The notes beneath the pieces are model-generated. The model saw only the letters and a program-made list of their open reading frames with translations, was not told the origin of the DNA and did not search any database. Below are positions 50,501 to 56,463 of a stretch of 64,000 nucleotides of DNA, piece after piece. This DNA comes from Nipponacmea schrenckii. Its lineage: Eukaryota > Mollusca > Gastropoda > Lottiidae. The stretch's first letter is position 1; every line of letters begins with the position of its first letter. Both the position numbers and the translations under genes were made by a program. Location: positions 30,367,106 to 30,431,105 of the forward strand of contig JAUJPP010000005.1 in NCBI GenBank assembly GCA_030562195.1, written 5' to 3'.

Positions 50501-53500
50501 TGTGTAAATAGTTTCAGATCATATTTTAAATACACTGCAAAAAATGGAAAGTGACAATTCTAAGCGAATCAGAAATTTGAAGAGTAAAAGAAGAAAGGGG
50601 GAGAACAAAGGGCGTATTGGAAAAGGACAAAAAGAGAAGTTACGAAATTTAAATATATGGCCTATTAGGGAACGTGAGATATGGTAATGATATTCTTCTT
50701 GTTTGTTTCTAGATCATTGCAACTACCTGGAACATTTCACCTGATACAAATTGACAATGTGGAGGTCCAGGTACAAGTTACGGACTGTACTGGATTACAA
50801 ACAGGATATTGTGTGTGTGGTGTTGTAGTAAGAGTAGGAAGAACTGCCTTTATGATCAACCGCTGTAACCTAGGATATTGGTATATTGACTATATATTAT
50901 GTGATGATGGTGCTAATATTCTTGATGTTAAGAAAAAACATGAAACGGAGTTTGAGGTAGGTAAACTTGATGTACTACAGGAAAAAAATGAAATTCCGTG
51001 TTAGTAATTACAAGTAGATACAGAACGGCAAGAAAGGTCATCATGAATCTAACACATTAACATTTAAAAACTTAAAATAGTATATCAAAACTGGCTTATA
51101 TTTTAAAATACAAAATAAAACATGAAATATTATAAAAACAACACATTGTTAATGAAATGCAATTTTGAATATAAGTATTGTTCCATTTTCTTCTATTAGA
51201 TATATCTACCACGCGGTACACATATACAAATCACCCAGAGAGAATATTCTCAATTCAACTGGTTGAATATATATATATACCCATCAGTGAAAGATATTGG
51301 TAAAACATCTGGTTTATGTGGTGAATTAACAGCTGATCCACCAACTGTAGAATATAATGACGCATATTTTAACTCCTGGAGGTAATAAATTTGTATTTCT
51401 AAAAAAATCGTAAACTAGAAATGAAATGAAATAAATGGAGTTTTACTTCCTTCTCTTCTGCACCTTATGGTCTAATGAAGACGGACATGGTAAACTAGAC
51501 CTGTTCGACACAGATCCGCCAGCTTCCGGGATATTTTACGTCGGTTGAATCTATAGTTTATACAACATACACCTGCAAATGGGGAATCTGTGAAGCCTTG
51601 GCCACATCCAGGGTTTAATCAGTATATTTGATTTCATATCTGAATAGTTGACCTCCCTAAAGTTATATTCCCCTTCAGCTTAAGACAAAGTTCAAGGCCC
51701 ATGGCATTACAGCCACCCATGAAAACTGTGAGCTAACGTGTCACTAGCGCGCCACACGTTTTGTTGACGAGCGGGTAAAACACGCTGGAAAATCGTAGGG
51801 GATTCAGTTGTTCTTCCGAGATTGAACAGTGAAGATCATGAAACAAAGACGAACAGACGTCAATAAATAACGCCAAAGCCCAGGTTCATGCGATTTTATC
51901 CCCCAAAGATACCAAACTAATGCAAAGTACCCATTTTCATAGTCCAATAAAACCAAAAGTAATTCATTAAAATAAAAAAAATCAGGCTCCACTTACATTT
52001 TTGTTTATAAACAATATTGTATTAATACATAAATGGGATTACGGAACAGGCTTATCTCTATACAATCCCTCTCCATAATAAATTTCGCTATAAAGTATAA
52101 AATAGGTGTAAATTGAAAAATATATAAGACATTTTATATGTACTCAAAACTTAAATTGAAATTTAGAATCGTTTTGACAAAGTAATGAAAGCATGGACAT
52201 TTGAAATATTAATTGACTCGAACTGAGGGTCTGTTCCATTTAGCAACATATCTAAAGTCCTTAGTTTTATTGTTAGCTTATTTATAGACTGGTTTCGGGC
52301 ATACAAGTGTAAGAGGCAGTGTATGAGGTAATGTTCGGCGTCTTCAAAATCGTGACCACAAACACATGCAGGGTGTTCCGAAACATGACGTAGTAGAGTT
52401 TTGAGTGAAAATTAAAAAGCTTGAAATTTTAGAGACTTTTTATTTATAAAAAAGATGAAGGGTGTCGAAAGGCAGGTTCAAAAGGTCATTAGCCTTTTCT
52501 AACTTACATTTTAAACAACATTTCAGAACAATTGGATTAAATTTTGCATACACAAAATGTAGATATTGATTGTAAAATAATTGATTAAAAATAAACTGCA
52601 AAATTTCCGTATATCCAGTTTAGCCTTGGACTTGAATGGAGTAGGGATTTGCTTCCTATAACAGCTTTTGCTAACCCTAAAATATACAGAAAAGACAAGA
52701 ACTGTTTGACACAGATCTGTCAGCTTCCTAGCTGATTTCCGTTTGTTGCACCTATTGCGCTAAAAAACAGAATTTGAACATCAAATGAAGATTGTTTTGT
52801 CTTTTTGGCGGGACCATTCATGCACGATTTAATGCCTGGCAATTTGAAGTCCATCAACGAAATGCACAGAAATTCTATATACTTGTACTTGTACTGTATT
52901 TACAGTCAGTAATGTTCGTGAATCATTTTTTCTACAGTGGCTATAATACATGTATAATTATTATTTTAAGAATATTGGAAACAAAATCGGTAACATTTTA
53001 ATTTTAATTAACCAAGTGACTAAAACAATTATTGCTTATTTTTCACATTGGGTATGTTGAACAGTTTACTGTCCATGAGATGATTTCATGTCATTTAGAA
53101 AGTGGTGTTGCATCAATATTTTCGTTATTGAGATAATAATTTCTTGGTATAGCACAGATTCTAGTGCTGAAAATTGGCTGAGACCCGAACGGGTTTCGAA
53201 CCAACGACCTCAGAGTCAGGTACCTAATCGCCAGCAATACATGTCAACCGTCTAGACAACGCAGCCAACGGACCCTCCAGAAAGTATGATCAAATATGGT
53301 ATGTGTTGGAGGGCCACTTTTGGGGATAGGGAGATATTATATTCGCTGACAAAGCTTTTGGTTTTGTTTTGAACCTGTTTATTGTTACTACAGTTGCTCT
53401 GATCAAAAGTGACTTGTTATTTGTATTATACTTGATACAATACGTACAGAAGGTAAAACGTTACAATCAATGCAGATGCCTTTTCTTAATGAACAATATT

Positions 53501-56424
53501 TATACTGTAATAATCGTGTGTCAAGTTGACGCCATATAATCCTACAATAATACCACTTTTGTAAACTCGTTGGTACCGTGGCACGCCTTATAACGAGAAC
53601 CAAACTTAATGACCATATTACACCGGTTTTGTATGATTTACATTGGCTTCCTGTAAAATATAGAATAGAATGTAAAATCCTATCGCGAACTTATTCTTCT
53701 ACACACATGATATCGATATCTAATTAATTATTTTACAGAGTCCGATCGGATATGAACTTGTTTGATCCTGATAATTGGAGAACTCTACCGGAGTGGACAC
53801 CTAATGATAGTGTTAGGTTCCAACATTGTCGTTGTGATGAGAAATTACCCGAAGACATTCACACATCCCTAAACTGTAGTCCAGTACCAGGGGCGACAAC
53901 CTGTTCTTCTGAAACAGACTACACCTTGTTCCATAAAAAACGATGTATCAATCCTTTAAGAAAGAAAAGATCGCTTCCTCGTGGTTTAAATCCTCAAATA
54001 TCACACCACCGACAACTCAAACGGGTATGCAGTTTATAGTCTCAAGAATGTGAAGATCAGACTAATTTCCCTCCCTTTGAAATTCAATGGAATAGAAGAA
54101 CATGTTGTTATTTTGCCAAAGTGTTATTCCTTCATTTTATTACGTTTTGTTTATTTGAAGATGTTAAGATGTTTTTTTTTTATCATAGGATGTACGTTGG
54201 AAGAATGGATGGACTAGAAGCAGTGCTCGTGAATATTGTTCTGGTCTGTTTAATAATTCTATGGTTATTAAGAGGTGTGAGGATATTAGAGGTATTAATA
54301 TAGAAGAGGCTATAGCGATATGTGTCAGTAATATACAGGTATGTGTGTTTACAATTGATTACAAAATAAAACTTAAAATATTCCAAGCAAATAGCTTTAA
54401 GTCAGGCATTTAAATTTTATAAGCGACTTATTTCAAAGGAGAAGACTGTCCGCAATAATTAATTATTAGGCAGGTGTTTATTAAAGCATTATAGTAAGTA
54501 CCGGTACTAGTAATTGTGACAGAGACCGGATGTTTAAGTGAAACACAGAAATATTAAGACGGTGTGTTATGCTTAAAAGGTTTTATTTTGAAACATATTT
54601 TTCTAGCTAAGTGGAACTGATGTGTTTGCTCTCTCCGCCATATCTTCCGTCAGTTCTCAATGTGTACGAGAAGCCAGAATGAATGGAACTTTGAGAGAAG
54701 AAAAGGTAGATAATGGCAAAACTATTCTGGAGATGTTGAAAGAAGTTACTTGTTCATGGAAATGTTCAGGTCGGGGACTTTGTGATGACGGTAAGTGGGC
54801 TACTGTGCAAGATCTTTTTATCTTATAAAGCATGTCTCAAAGAAAAGGTTTGGAATAATTCGAAACACACGGCCTTGATTATCATGTCTTCGTTTTTAGG
54901 TCAGATACACTTTGCTACATATCACTTAAACTATTCGTCTTATGTTTTTATATTTCAACTATCTTTTTGTACTTCCAGGTAAATGTGTCTGTAACACTGG
55001 GTATATTGGATCCGACTGTTCAGTATCTCTCAATAAACCACCATTAGCCCACAATCTAGAAGCTGATGGACATTGTGATTTATCAGTAGATGATTGTAAG
55101 GAAGTGGCTGTTTTTGGTGGAAGATTTGTAGATTCTGATCAGACCAAGTGTCAAATGATACCTTTTGAGGTAATTGATATCAATGATTCAAGTTAGAATA
55201 TGATTAATTGATTTATAATAATAGTTTACAAACTAAATCTAAACGGATTCTTAGCAAATGAAGTCACAAAACTATGAATATTCAATATATTGACAATAAT
55301 AAAGAAAATAGCATGTGAACAGACATTATTATTGTGTCCAAAGTGAAACGCGATTCTATTCATGTCACTTTGAAGCACTCTTAAGGTTCAATTGCCAGAA
55401 TATGGTTGAATAAATATTCAGAAAATAAAACAAATGTTTGAACATTCCTAAAAAAGGAGAAATGATTGATTAAAAATGGAACGCACTAGTTTGTCATTTG
55501 GCTTTATAAATGAGATTAATTGGATACGTTTTGGTCTAACGAAGATGGCTACGCCATGCAGGGTACAATGAGAGAAACAGGACAGGGCAATAGCCTTTTC
55601 TTTTTCTGATTACCAACTGTCGAGCCTGAAGCACACGGTTTATTGTCCGAATCGAACTACTAGAGGCTATTTTTCAAATGTTCATCACGACCTTTATGTA
55701 GATCGAACCCAAGACCCTATGGTTAGTGAGCAAGCCATCGCACCCACCCACCCCCCTCTAGCCTTATAATAGCTTAATAGTATAAGTTGAAACCTTCATA
55801 ATTTGGAGGAGCAATATGTCTCTATCCTACCTCTCCTTTTCTTGACTCTAGATAAAGAATAACCAAGTTACATTCAGTACAGAAAGAGAAATACAAACAG
55901 CAGTATTTGAGAGTATTGGAGAAGTAACATGTAAATTACCATCTAGAAAACGTAGAAGAAGATCAGTAGATGTACCATTTATTGATGAAACTGTGACAGG
56001 TTATAAAGTGTCGGTATCTAACAATGGTCAGAACTACAGCCAACAGTTAAATTTCATCATATATAATACAGAATGTATGAACTGTAGTATAGATAACTCG
56101 GATCAAATGAACTGCTCATTTTCGGTAAGATGATCAATACTTTTAAATGTACAATCTAGACAATTAGCCTTCATTATTATAGGCTTTTATTCCTATTCAT
56201 CGGCATTTGTTTAATTTTATGTAAAATATTAACTATATATATAACATACATAACTATTGTATTATAGATGCTATATATTATAGTAATGGTTTATTTCAGT
56301 CTAACTATTGTATTATAGATGTTATATATTATAGTAATGGTTTATTTCAGTCTAACTATTGTATTATAGATGTTATATATTATACTAATGGTTTATTTCA
56401 GTCTAAATATTGTATTATAGATGC

Positions 56425-56463
<39 letters not shown>

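Noticed and set aside
53160..53285. Functional tRNA gene on the minus strand
   Set aside because: A- and B-box-like strings are present but extra bases lie between them and I could not pair an acceptor stem. A SINE head is more likely.
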